Below the pieces are notes generated by a model, which had not been told where the DNA came from, did no database searches, and worked only from the letters and a program-made list of their open reading frames with translations. 64,000 nucleotides of DNA, taken from NCBI GenBank assembly GCA_009792885.1, contig WMCF01000015.1:15359183-15423182 (forward strand), written 5' to 3'. The translations under genes were made by a program, and so were the position numbers. Of the stretch, positions 44,939-57,900 are shown piece by piece (positions within the stretch are counted from its first letter, which is position 1; the number at the start of each line of letters is the position of its first letter). This DNA comes from Eremophila alpestris peregrina. Lineage: Eukaryota > Chordata > Aves > Passeriformes > Alaudidae.

Positions 44939-47900
44939 TTCAAACCATGCGGTTTGCAAAGCACAGCACAACACACGCTGCTACTTTTGCTTCTACAGTA
45001 ATCTGCCAAGTTATTCTAATATCTGTGCTTGAGGAATAATCTGTTTTCATTTTGATTCGGAGCTGACCCAATTAGACCTATCCTTGTTTTCTGGAAGAAC
45101 AGACATTTTTTTTAAAACTTCCTTTTACCTGTGAATGGTATTTCTCAGAGAAGAGCCTGGCTCTGAGTATGTTCTCTGACTGTAACCATCTACGAAAAAA
45201 AATATGCTTCTGCCAACAATCTTACCTCTTCAGAAATAATATTCTGCTGCTGCTGTAGCCCTGCAGTTCTTGACAAATTTCAACTACCTTTTAAAAACCC
45301 CTCTATTGCTTTCACCATTCAGCTGACTTCAAACCGGAGGCTCAGGATCCAGCAGGGGCAACGCTCACACTACTCAGTTTAGAGTTGCCAAGCACATTGC
45401 TGCACACCAGCTAATGGTGTGTATGGCATGTAATATGTGCATTATTGACTTGTTCAAAACATAGGATAGTATAATTATAATAGTATATGGACACTGACAG
45501 GCTTATCTTGCTGCACTAGTTAAAAACACCAGCTCAACAGCCTACCTTCACCTTTTAGTTCTGTCCCTTTGCCCTGATTTCTGTGCCACTTTATGGATAC
45601 TGATTGACGTAGCAGTGAGGTGGGTGAGGTATCCTTCTTGAAGCTATAGGGTAGGGGCAGTAGCACTACATAGCTTTCAGTTCCTGCACCTGAAGCTCAG
45701 CCAAAGCTTGTCTGTCAGTGGTGCCCTTCACCTAACTCTCTCCCCTTGTGGATTAAGGGTATGCCATCAAAAACAGCTGAGTTACTTGGTTCTGTAAGGT
45801 ACTTGACAGGTGAAGCGTCATAGAGGCCCGTGTGCCTCATGTTATCCCATCTCACCTCAAAGATTATTTAAAACTAATTCATTTATCCTTACAGTAAGTA
45901 GAAAGACCTTACAGTCATGCTACTTATCACAGTTCAAATGCTCACGTTAATATGATACTGATAGTAAGCCCTGTCTTGTTTTTACCTGCTCAAGGATTAT
46001 AGTAGAGATTTTATGTTTAGAAAAATACCATTTACAGATCATGGTAGGGCTGTGCAAGCTGGAGAGAATATCAAAGTGAGCAGAAACTCCAAAGGCTTTG
46101 CCTTTTGGAAGACAAATCATTACCACTATTGTTCTTTTTTTCTTTTGTATGAATTACCTACAGTGTAAACCTTTCAAGATAGGAAGCAGTCATTTGCACA
46201 TGGATGGCTGAGGTGGAAAACTCCATGACCTATAAGAAAATATTCTAAGATTCACTCTCAAATCAGGCTAGGTCTAAATTTTAGCTTCTTTCAAAAGTCC
46301 TTGCTACAAAGGAATTGTATTCCTGCTATTAAAAAAAAAAAGTATGGAGAAAGGGCATGATAAGAAGGAGACTAGGCAGTTTCACATCTCTGTTTATTTA
46401 CTTTTCATTCTTGTTGTTCACTGAAGGAGGCAAGCACATCACCCCTCATTCACCACCTCTAGAGAAGCCCTTAAAATGCTTCCTTCATAAATTGTTTAGC
46501 CGTACCTAACTAATTATCAGATCCCATTTATTAACTTAATAACTATTGAATTTATAAGCCGCATTTGGCCTATTATCATTACTAAATAACATTATTAATT
46601 ATGATAATGGTGTGCCCTGAGGAGAGCACACAACATGATCACATTGAACATTGGTTTTGCTAGTTGTTACTGTGCAATTAACATTTGTTACTATTGTAGA
46701 TTCTCAATATGGGCCTCTTTATTTACATTATATACTTGATTGAAGTGCACTACAACATGTCTGAGAAAGGCTTTATTCACTATTCCAGTAGAAGAGAGCA
46801 GCTCTAGCAAAGCTTTTTGCCTGGGGAAGCAGAGTGTAACTTCAGAGGCATGGATCAAAGCCTGAGATAATTAGTGAAATATTTATCCAAACCATGCCAT
46901 TAATTGCCACAGGTATGGCAAAGGTGAAAACTATTAAGGATATTAGATTAAAAATGTTTTAAATGCATTTCTAGAGGTCAGTTCCATCAGTGACTGCTGG
47001 TCTCTCTCTACTGACAGCCTGAGGAGACAGGATGGGGGCAAGGCAGTTTTGTATTTGACAGTTGTCTTTGTGATTGGCTACAAAATTCAGAAGCCATGGG
47101 CCTGGACGTTCAGCAAAGCATTCGGGCACATCTTGACTCACAGAAATTATGTAATCCCTCCCAAATGACAAGCATTCAATTACAGGAGAACATCTCCTTT
47201 CCCCAGCAGTATCATGGCCTTACAAAGTGGTTGTCTTTGTCCATGTTGTTTTCCTCATGGTTATCTCTTCCGCACTGCTGTATTTCTGTCCAGCACCACT
47301 CATGTGATGACTGTGAATCTGGTCACAGGGAGCTGGAAGACACAGATGCCATTCTGCTCAGAGCAGCACCAGTGCTGCTTTCTTTTGTATCCTTCTGCTT
47401 TTTTTTTCTTTTAGCAGCAGTGTGAAACTTCTTGTTCTCAGCACAGGGTCTTTATCCTCCAAACCATTCCCATTTTACAGGTTTGCAAAGCTACCACTTT
47501 CCAGCTTACATGGCAAAGAAGTCGATATTCCTGGATTCCCTCACTGCTGTCCTCATTTCCACTCCATGTTCAATTTGCTGCTGGGCGATGCAGAGAGGGA
47601 GATGAGCTGCATTCATTTGTTCCGAGGCCCAGAGGGGCTGCGCCTGTGCACTCGCCTTGGTGTCATGTGTGTGAGGCTTTTGTTCTCTGAGTACCGAACT
47701 CCTTCCGGAGCTCTGGCCTCTTGTGCAACAATATTAACAGGGCAGAGCACTGACAGGAGTAGTAAATCCTATATGTGAAAGAGGAAATAGTGTATTGACC
47801 TGCTGAGGGATTTACATTCCTCAAAGACTGACAGCAAGCTCTGCCTGTGAGGCTGGCTTGTTCTACTTTCTGTTTCCAGCAGATACTATCCAGTGCTTAC

Positions 47901-50722
47901 AGATGAATGACTTGGATAGATATGTATGTCGATTTAAAAAGCTGTCCTGGTTGAGTATATTCTTATATCCAGGATGCTACAAATTATTATCCAATGTAAC
48001 ACCTTTTTATGAGACACCGAGATTTTGCTGTTTTGCTTGCTTTAAATATACAGTGCCTGTGGCTGTGCTTCTAAAAAGCATGATTATGTATTTCCCAAAG
48101 GCACACAGAGAAATAGGAAGCTAGCTTTTTAAAGTTATCCTTCTGATCTTTCATTAGCAAGTGTTTAATTTACAGTAGCATCTCACATTACAAATACTTG
48201 GCTGTCTGTCTTTGTCTGCAAGCTCTCAGGGCTGAGAGGAGACCCACAGGAGAATTTTGGGAGCATGGTCCCCAGAGGACAGCAGAACTGAGTTCTTTCT
48301 CTCTCCTATCCTTCTACAAGTGCAGCATCATGTCTCCAGGGAAACCTGAATTCTCACAGCCATGAGAGCAAGGACATGGCATGGATTTCTATTCGATTCC
48401 TGCAACTGAAAAGAGATCTGAGGCAAAAATCAATATGTGACTAAACTAAGAGAGTTCTTTTCACAACTAATTTTATCTAAGGGTTCATTTTCTCTCTTCT
48501 TGTGTAATTCAGAACTATTAACTATTATATTTGTTTTGTTGATCTTTCCCCTTCTACATGTAGCAAAGGCATAAATATCTGAAATAAGTAGGTTTCAACA
48601 TAAAAATAAGGGTGAGCCTACCATAAAACTGAACACACATTTTATAAGGGAGCCTGAAAACAATGCTTGCATTTCAAGATTTATAATTTTTTGCAATATT
48701 TTTAAGCAGTGAATCATAGTTCTGGTCAGATGTTTCAATTGAAAGTGATTTTTCCAACAACAGCTGTCTGAAATAAATACCTTAACATTTCTCTTTGAGG
48801 CACTGAGCTCTATCCTAAAGCAATACTGAAGCATATGTTGCAGCTAAAGGAAAACATTTCTGTTCTGCTTTGGTTATCTTTCTTAGAAATATGTGAGCTT
48901 GATTTTCCTACAGAAGAATGAATCACAAAAAAATTCAGCTGTAAAAACAAAATTGTGACAGGTGACTTGAACACTTTCAGTTGGTTTTAATATGTGCTTT
49001 TAGTAAGTGCTTCATAAAAGTATCATTAAAGAAAACTGGGTCATGCAGATGATTTTATTTTGACTCTGCTTTCTTCTTTATATCATCCCCATAAAAAGCT
49101 GCAGGACATGAAAGGTGCCTCTCCTTAGAGAGGCTCCTTTAGGCTTGTTTCTTGCTGTATTTGATATTTAGATCTTCCTCAGTTCCCTCAATTATCCTGC
49201 AGCTTGGATCCATGAGTTCCTTTAGCACTGACATATCCTGGCTCACATCATGCTAGCCATGGCAGAAACAGAGATGCAGAGTTGATACTGATGTTTATGG
49301 TGTAGCTTTGTTCAAACTATATGTTGCTGACATAAATGACATTGCAACAAAAATATTGGTGCAATCATGGTGAGCTATTTTGAGAAAAATCTCCTGCATT
49401 CCCTTAACATTTTAGGGGCTAGGTTAGTAGCAATTTTTTGCTTTTAATGAGACTGGGCAAGTTAAAGATAATTCTGCACTCTCCTTATCTAGTAGATGTG
49501 TCATCACAGCGACATAGTTTGCGTTTTAGAGTCTTGTCCTGTGTACAGTTATATTTCTCTAATCTCCTTTAATAATGGCTTCTTAAGAAGGGACTAACTG
49601 TGTATATTGGCTAGGAAGTGCAAACTTCAGCTGACCCCTCTTCATTAGTTTACATTACTATTTAACAAAGAAGTCTGTTAGAAAATACAGGCACCACCAA
49701 ATGGGAAAGTCGGACTGCTCAAACCATAATATTCTTTCAGCAGAAAGGGTAAGGATTTAGACAAAGCTGGTTTCAACATCTTCAGGATGACAGATTTCAA
49801 TACAACTTTTGAAGCAACTCTTATTTCCCATTTTGAATATTAGGAGTAATCTGAAATAAACTTTAAAATTGAAGAAGTATTATTGCAAATTAAAACAAAT
49901 ATTAAAATCTCAATTTATGCTGAAAAGACCCTATCTTCCACAGAGCTCATCATACTATTTATGTATATTTAACTGCATGAACCAGTCCTCTTATTTCTTC
50001 AAATAAATATTTCCTTCATAGATTGTAGATTGTTATATTCCCTTCAATAAATATTTAGCTAAGTTTTGCATACAACATTTAGCTCCATTAGTCTTTCTTA
50101 AGATGACCCTTCAGCTCTTAGTTCTCCAGATTCTGCCTTATTAATGTCAATTAGGTGTTAATCAGTTTTCACTTACATGCTCTTTTAGAAGGAGAATGAC
50201 GTTTGAACTTTGTACAGTGACTTGTTTTCTTTTTCTGGTGGGCTTTCAAAGTAGTTCTCTTTGATATAAAAAGAAGCTTGAAACAACCTTAATTGAATGA
50301 CCTTGGTTTCCCTCTTTTCCCTATTTTCCAAAGGAGTCATAACCTATTGCACTTCAATCAGGATTTATTTTAGGCTTCCCAGCCATAACTCATAATTCAT
50401 CACATTGTTCCAGAAACAATCTTCATGAAGGAGACTCAACCCAGAAAGTGAAAATAGTTGTTATTTTTGAGGCTAACACAGAATTTATGATAGAAGAGCA
50501 TTTATAACTTAAGCAAAAACTTTTTAAATATTTGAGGTTGGAAAGCTGATACTAGGAAACTAAAATAATATGGAAATAACTTCACAGTTTTTGCAGGGAG
50601 GAAAAAAATACCCATATGTGTGATGCTGAAAATTCATTCTTTGAATTATGTTCACATCAGGACTGGATGCCTTTTTATGTACTCTTATCCCTAGCAAACT
50701 GGGCAGAGGATAGAAGGAAAGA

Positions 50723-51160
50723 ATGAGGTTGTTTGCCCGCTATAATAAATTACAGGAGAAAAGAGCAGCAGCATTGCTTTTAGCAAGTGAGTTAAAGAGT
50801 GCACAGGCTAATGATGAACCACTTTCTGTGGAGCCAATATCTGAGAGTGAAAAAGCAGCCAGTCATTCCTTGGCTCTGCAGCAGTCTTGGAGGCTGTTAT
50901 ACACAAACAGAAGCAGGGAACAAAAATCTCATTTGGGTGCAGCTAGCCTGAAACAGATATCCATGGTGAGACACTCTTGGATACAAGAGGCAGAAAAAGA
51001 CAGTGTCATGATGATGAAGACATTTCTACACCTGCCTATTAAAGATTTAGTGCAAGAAGAATTTATCTATGTGGAAGCATGGCCCCCTACCTTATTGTCT
51101 GAGCATAGAGTGGTTCTGCCAAGCATCTTCCTGTGTGTAGCTATTTGCCACAGTTGCTAA
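50723..51160 (+). other. Unrecognised 145-codon open frame
   Basis: It begins MRLFARYNKLQEKRAAALLL and continues through LASELKSAQANDEPLSVEPI. Composition is protein-like for about the first 110 residues: rich in A, E, K, L, Q and S, and probably helical. I recognise no domain, signal peptide or catalytic motif. It lies about 6.8 kb past the LACC1 stop and shows no obvious splice partner. It may be an unannotated exon, a decayed retrogene or a chance ORF. Confidence 0.2.
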
Positions 51161-53749
51161 AGCTATCAAGACTTCCTTGTGTGGTCAGGATTCTTCCCCA
51201 GAACCTGGAAGGGTTGGAGTATTGAATTCTTATGGACTTAGTTCTCCTCTTTCTTCATCCCTAATTCAAACCTGATACAGGCATATACCATGCACTCACA
51301 GGCTTCCAATCCATGCAGGCAGGGAGAGGACCACAGTTAATTGTGGGAGGCAGGTAATGATAACTGTATGTATTATCTGCATGCAGGGCTCTGGAACCTT
51401 GCTGCAGCCAGAATAATCGCAATGAAGGGCAAATCTGACCTTGCCCACTGCAGCTGTATTTCTGGACTAAAAATATGGAAGAGAAGCTGCTTTTTGATAT
51501 TTCACTCAGCTTGGCTAACAGCCCAATTCAGCAGACTTGGAAGATTTTCCATCATAATATTTCTCTGAAGTGAACTGTAAGGATAAATGACACAATGTAT
51601 GTTTGGCTCAAGAGAGTCTAAATTTTGAAGAATCTTTTCTTGTTTGTTATGGAACAAATCCCAAACTTATTGCTTAGAAGTCTAGGCACCCTGCTGTATG
51701 AGGCCCCATCTGAAAATCTTGAGTGTAGGGGGCAAGTACTCTGGTTTTGAAGTAATAGACATTTCTGATATTCTTGGTCCTGCCTAGCTCAGCCATATTG
51801 GTAGTAGTAGCTTCGAGATCTTGAGTGGTCAGTCTAATATGTATTGCACACTTCTCATAAGAAAATATTAAGGAAAAACTTGTAATCTGTGAATTTATGG
51901 TGGTTTTATCCTTCCTGGGCAATGCCACTACCAGAGACAGCAATGTCAATAGCATAGCTCACAGGATGGGCAAGTATGCAGACAATGCACTAAGATCTGA
52001 AGTGTCTAGGTTTTTAAGATCTGCAGACCAAGAGGGATATAGGATTGTGCTAGACTTCCAGGCCCTGAAAGCACTATCCCAAAATTTTAGAGCCATGAGA
52101 CACATACCAGAGGCTCTCTCAGATCTGAGGAAGGAGAAGGGGAGATTTCTAGGAGATGCCCAAAGAGTGGAAATCCCATGGCTTTTCCTATGTATCTAGG
52201 AGGAATCTGCAGCACACATTTCTCACAGAGGACCCGAAATGCAACATCTACAATGAAACAACATTGTGTTTTTTCATGAGTTTTATGAGGGAGACAGAGT
52301 TGGTTTTGGTGCTGTGCTGTAAAACCCTCATGCCTCTCAAAAGTCATGACTGTCTGCCTTTGGATGCTGTAATGCTCTTCCACAGTTTCAGACTGGCTAT
52401 GGATGTTGTCAGAAGGCCTGCTGTGTGAAAATGAATGCTTTCCTAAGGGATAGGGATATTGGAATTCTCAAATTCTGAATATGCAGTTTCTACAGACCAA
52501 CTCGGGAAAATTTGAACTGTTTCCTGCTTCCTGTCTTGTCCATTGTGGAAAGCAGCAATTTAATTCTTATTTATTTTGTAGTGACCAGAGGTAGCAGTTT
52601 ACTTTTGTTTGTAGATTGCAGATTTCATAGATGTGTTTTGAGTTGGAGGGTATTTAAAATGTTCAGCTTTGAGGACTGATCATGAGAAAATGTTTTGTGG
52701 ATGTTGTGGTTTGTGTTTTAAATTACTGATCATCTGTGATTAATCTGATTAGTCCTTTGACTGGAAGAGTGTGAATTACCTCCCCCCAGGTATAGCTGCT
52801 TGGGAACTGAAAGTGTGTTTTATGGACACATGCTCAATCTCCCATCTCATGATGGGAGACTAAGTGCCAGCAAAAAATGAATAAAACTTGTGAAAATAAG
52901 AATATGAACTGTAAAATCGCTACCAAAGAGAGTGTGTTTAAATACTCTCAATCCCAGATAATTTGGAGTGGCAATTTGCTTTGTTTATAGGGAGCACAAG
53001 ATCTCAAAAAAAAACCCGGGAGGAGGATGGAGTATTGTTAGCCAAAAAGCCAATCTGCCAGGCCTCTCTCTTGTTAGTTGTTTAATGATGTAGATTGCAG
53101 TCTTCTTTCTCCATAATCTAGTATTAATTTCTAATTTTTTTGATCATATTGGATGAAAACTGAGATGATATTATTTTCCAGTGGTGATGATGACAGTACT
53201 GTTCAAGCCTACCACACTGGAAACTAGACCTGGATTCTGGAGGATTCTCTGTGAGCTGGACCTGGAAAACCTATGGTTTCATCAGTCTGTAGGGGGACAT
53301 CTTAAAAGGCCAAACACTACTCCATAGTGATTAACAAAGAAATTAATTCTGAATGAAAACAAACATGAGTACTTCTGTGAAAGTATATGGTGGTAGCATC
53401 AATATATGAAAGCCTTACATGGAAAATACTTTGACCGTGATCACAGAATTATTGGCAGAAAATGTGAAAAATAGCAATGAAGTTGAAGGTTTCCAGTATT
53501 TCAGAGGAGAATGTTTTGTGCTTGAGAACATGCAGACAAGTGCAGGAAGAAAGGCTCTTGGAATTTAGAGGAAATCATGACACATACAGATTTCTCTGCT
53601 GTTTGAATAGAGGTGCCAACTCATTTGAATGCATATGCTTCCATCCGTATTTTTATCACTTATTTGCATGCATAGGCACACACTTTCAGCTATGCATCTG
53701 TGTTTAAAAATGCACACAAGAGCCATGTATGACTCTGAGCATGTTTTTG

Positions 53750-53768
53750 TTAATATATATATACATAT
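53750..53768. repeat. Short (TA)n microsatellite
   Basis: TTAATATATATATACATAT, imperfect. Confidence 0.7.
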
Positions 53769-55498
53769 CATGCCAGCCAGCTAAATAGCAATAATATTTC
53801 TCCTGCTTGCTCATTCTTGGATGGCTCATTTACATACTTATGCAGCTCCTGTTTTCTTTGTAAAATAAAAATCTGTGAAATTATCTCCCTAGGCTTTCAA
53901 CACAAATCACAAAGCTTCTGATTTTTTTATTAATTCTATCCACTTCATTTTTGCAATTCTAGACATTCCTGAAAGTGAGGCTATGCCATCATTCATTTGC
54001 TTTCAGCAAAAGCACAATGGCTCCAGAATAAGCTCTTAATTGTGGTCAGCATTTATGTCAACACCATCCATAGCAAAAAAACTGATGAATATCAGCTTTT
54101 TTATATTTAAGTTGTAGAGCTGACTTACTGTACTATCATACTAAGTTACTTAACAGAAACAGAAATAAAATAGGAAGGATTTTGGATTGGTTTGGTTCAT
54201 TTATTAATTTTCTTTGAAACAACAGGCAGGCAATACTAAAAGAAAAAGAAAAAGAAATGTAACTAATGAAAACACACTGCAACTTATAATCAAAGTACAC
54301 TCACAGGATTCATTGCACAGTCACTGTCACGACCTATGTGCTCTTTCTCTCTGCTTTGTACTCAGCCATGCTGTGCTTTATATAGACTAAAAGACCTACA
54401 GGAAAAGAGTTATAGCCTGGACTGTGGAACAGCCTTTGTGCTATGCCTCCAAAGGCAGAATGCATGTTTGTACCAACATCAGATTATGCCAGGAGGTGTA
54501 AATCCAGCTCAGCTATCAAAGGAAGGATGAGCCCAAAATAGAAAATAAATTAGTGGCCTAGCATAAATCTTCCCACTTCAGCACCATGCTGGATATAAAT
54601 TCTGATGGACAAAAGAGCTTTTCTGGGAAATCCCAGCACTTGAGCATGCGCTCCTAATCTGAAATATTTTGGGGTTTCCTGCCTTTTGAAAGAATACACA
54701 GCTGGTTGTTGCCCTGTGACTGGGGAACCAAGGATGGGATTTGCTCACACCTTTATAGCCCTCTTCAATGGAGAATTTTAGAGAAAGTCAGAGCCACACT
54801 AACCTTGAGTGAAAGGATCTCACGCTGCATAGTGATGGAAAAAGGAGCAGTTAGCAGTTATGTCAAGGGAAATTCTAATTGCATGGAAATTGGTTTTTTT
54901 TTTTCTTTCCCAGTAAGGGCATTACTCAGCAAGGCAATGATATCTGCAGCCATGGAAATTTAAAATCTCAGCCAGACAAGGACTTCAGCTTTTCAGATCT
55001 AACTTTGAGGTTAGCCCTCCTCTGAGCAGGGCTTTGGAGCTCCACACTACATTAAATCATTATGTGACTGTTTGACTTCAGACTGATGAAATACTGATAT
55101 TTACACTTGATTTAGTCAACCAAAACCTCCTTTATAGTCAGGAGAGAAAAGCTGGTTCATTTTCCTACTGTGCTATCGGGGTCTGACAGGTTGCAACACT
55201 GACTATGGAAAGGTTTATCTAACTCAGGTTTGTGCACCTACATGGCATTTAGATAAGACCAGCACATATTTAGTCTTCTGTGGAGATGTTTGGGCAATGG
55301 GGATCCAGAACTCACAGGCTGCTTGACCTCAGAGGAACTTGATGGGATGTGGGAACAATGGAAGCCTTCAGCAGAGGCTTGGTGAAACCCTTATTCTCCC
55401 TTATATATTCTGAATATTTTTATTTCTATTACATGATAGATCCTGAAGGGCTCTGCAACTGTCCTTTATTGAAGGAATTTAATGAAAATATTTTTTTA

Positions 55499-55536
55499 AA
55501 TAATTTGTGTGTATCCTTTGATACACACAAATTATT
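55499..55536. repeat. Perfect inverted repeat: 17-bp stem, 4-base loop
   Basis: The left arm AATAATTTGTGTGTATC (55499-55515) and the right arm GATACACACAAATTATT (55520-55536) are exact reverse complements around the loop CTTT. Pairing stops on both sides. It is too short for a typical pre-miRNA. Confidence 0.9.
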
Positions 55537-57883
55537 CCAGTCTTATTCAAAGAAGTTTTACAACAGGGTTCTCATAAAATTTTACCTTTTTTTTGGAAAC
55601 TTACAGGGCCCAAATAAGGGATAAATGCTGAAAACCGGTTTTTTAAGCTCTTTTTTTCATATTGAATGAGAATATAACCACACTAGTCCTGCAGGTCTGT
55701 AAGAAAGGGAAACCAAGAAAAAGAAATACTCACATCACAGTCAATTTATGAACCTGATTGATAAAGTAATAACTAGTGTATCAGGATCACCCTGCATTGT
55801 GCTGGTTGAAAAAAACACATTTAGAGATATATTTAAGTGCAGTGGAAGAAAAGGTGGAGTGTACCTTACAAATCCTGTGCTAAACCTGTGACCTACATCT
55901 GTGAGCTCTGGAAGCTCATCTAGAGGGGCTTTCTTAACAACGTAGTTGTGAAAAATAAAGCTATTTACTCAGCAAAGGGACACTCTGCCAAGAGGAGCCA
56001 GAGTCCTTTTGCTGCCTTTCTTCCAAACTCCATTCTGACTCTGACAAATGGGGACTTGGCATTTGCCAGAACAAGGGCAGTAACAGGCGTTTCTTGTCAG
56101 CACGTGGGAGCAGAGCCATTAAGATTATTTTTTTTCTAGGAGGTACCAGTATGTCTCCAAAACTGTACACAGGGTTTTAATTAAGATCTGATGTTTACTA
56201 CCATTTTCCTGAGCCAGAACAGATGTTGCACTTCAGCAAAAGGCTCTTCCAAGATGACTGGAGGATTCAGTGACATATGGAAATTAATGGGATTTTTGTG
56301 GTCAAATTTATCTCAGCATCGCTTTCCACAAGGAGGTCTTGATTCCTGAGTGCAATCTTTGGGGCTCTTTCACCACATAAGTCTTATGATATTACTAAAA
56401 GCAATAAAGCAATGACAAAACCACTTCTTTCAAGGTGTTTAGAAACATTAATGATTATAAATAAAAACTGGGTAGTGAAAAAACATCTTTATGCCAATAA
56501 GTGAACTCTTTTTCTCCTAGATGAAGAGATATTAACTTGCCCAGAGCGTGGGAAAAATCTGGTAGGAGCAGTGGGAATAGTCTTGACTAGCATTTGAGTG
56601 TGGGTGGATGCCAAGCCATGCACTTCCTCCTGGTGGATGGGCTGAGAGCTCCTTGAGAGCACCAAGCTGTGCCGGGCCCTGTAACCTTTCTGCCCTATAT
56701 GGTGAGCCTGTACCAAAAGTGGGCTCAACCTGGCAGCCTCCGTGTGGGCAGGACCAGTGCTAGCTGTGATCTAAAAGCTGGGGATTGCCTCTGCCCAGTG
56801 CTGAGTCCCAGCTCCCCCATCCCAGCTGCCAGAAGGGCTCCCTGGTGTGCGTTTGCCATGGATATGTGGGTTAGGATGTTCCAGAACACAGGAAACATTG
56901 GCACACATGGAATACATACCATGCATCCATATCTTGGGAAGCCTGCTAAAATCAGGGAGAATTCACCCTCTTCTCTGTATTGACTCCACACTGAAGAAAA
57001 AAACATTTTATGGTACTAATAAGAACACAGCTCAGTTCCTTGGTTCTGAAGGAGACAAATGTCAAATGTGTACAACTAAAGGAGCACTTGTTTTGAAGGC
57101 AGATCAGCTGCAAAAAATGAATTGGCTTTGCTTTTCAGATCCTCCTACAAGTCCCTAGAATACTTGGTGTGGTTTGCAGTTATGCCATCCTATTTCTGAG
57201 CATGTTTTCCTCTCTTTTGTACTGACAAAAAAAAAAAAAGTACCCTTCATCAGGAGAAACAAGAGTCTTCATATGCTTCATGTGGGTAAAATCAAAAGGG
57301 AAGTATATGCAGGTATGACTGTTTTACAGATGCATGCATCCCTGTCACAGGATAAAGAGGGGTTTTGTGGATAGCCTGGTGTTCCTGTGTTGACATTTCC
57401 TCTGCAGGCAGTGCTCCAGCTTTGTGCGGGCGCCTCCACTTGCACACAGCTCTGCTCTGTTATGGAAAGCCAGGCATGCGTGAGCTGATCACTGGAGACA
57501 GGCAAGGAAAAGGGGGACCTCAGCAAAGATGAGTCAGTTGGGGACAGGGAACACTGCATCTTTTGTGGAGCAGTGTTAAGAGGGAGAGGGAGGCAAGAGT
57601 GATGCTTGCACTGCATCCCCATGCCCCCCCCCACTCACCAGACTAGTGTCAGAAAGAGGCAGAAAAAGGCAGACCTGCTGGAGCACGACAAAACCGTGCA
57701 GCAGGAAAATGAAAGCCTTGGGGGGAAATAAAACTCCCATGCATTTGTGGAATACAAGTCCTGAAGAGGAAGAGTGGGGGAAATCTCGCCTCTGCTGCTA
57801 TGGAAACCAAATCCTCCCCATCACAGGGAGGAGATGTGCCAAAGTCCTGGGCAGCCTGGCTGCTGCTCACATCATAAGCCAGA

Positions 57884-57900
57884 CCCCCCCCTCCCCCCCC
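57884..57900. repeat. Poly-C tract C8-T-C8
   Basis: Two C8 runs are separated by T. A shorter C-run lies at about 57623-57632. On the minus strand these are long G-runs. Confidence 0.8.

Larger units (their letters stand above)
44705..44945. promoter_or_regulatory. Small GC-rich, CpG-containing element downstream of LACC1
   Basis: A short block with clustered CpGs (GCGGCGCGCATGACGTACG) lies just past the LACC1 poly(A) signal. It contains the CRE-like TGACGTA at 44797-44803, a CTCF-like motif at 44849-44862 and a GGAT-type microsatellite. It could be a minor promoter, for example of a non-coding RNA, or an insulator at the end of the gene. Confidence 0.35.

Noticed and set aside
51674..52428. 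Set of 90-100 codon ORFs on both strands at 51.7-52.4 kb
   Set aside because: Opposite-strand frames overlap, no domain or reverse-transcriptase motif is recognisable and there is no splice structure.
55499..55536. pre-miRNA at the perfect hairpin
   Set aside because: The stem is only 17 bp with a 4-base loop and no flanking pairing, too short for Drosha/Dicer substrates.
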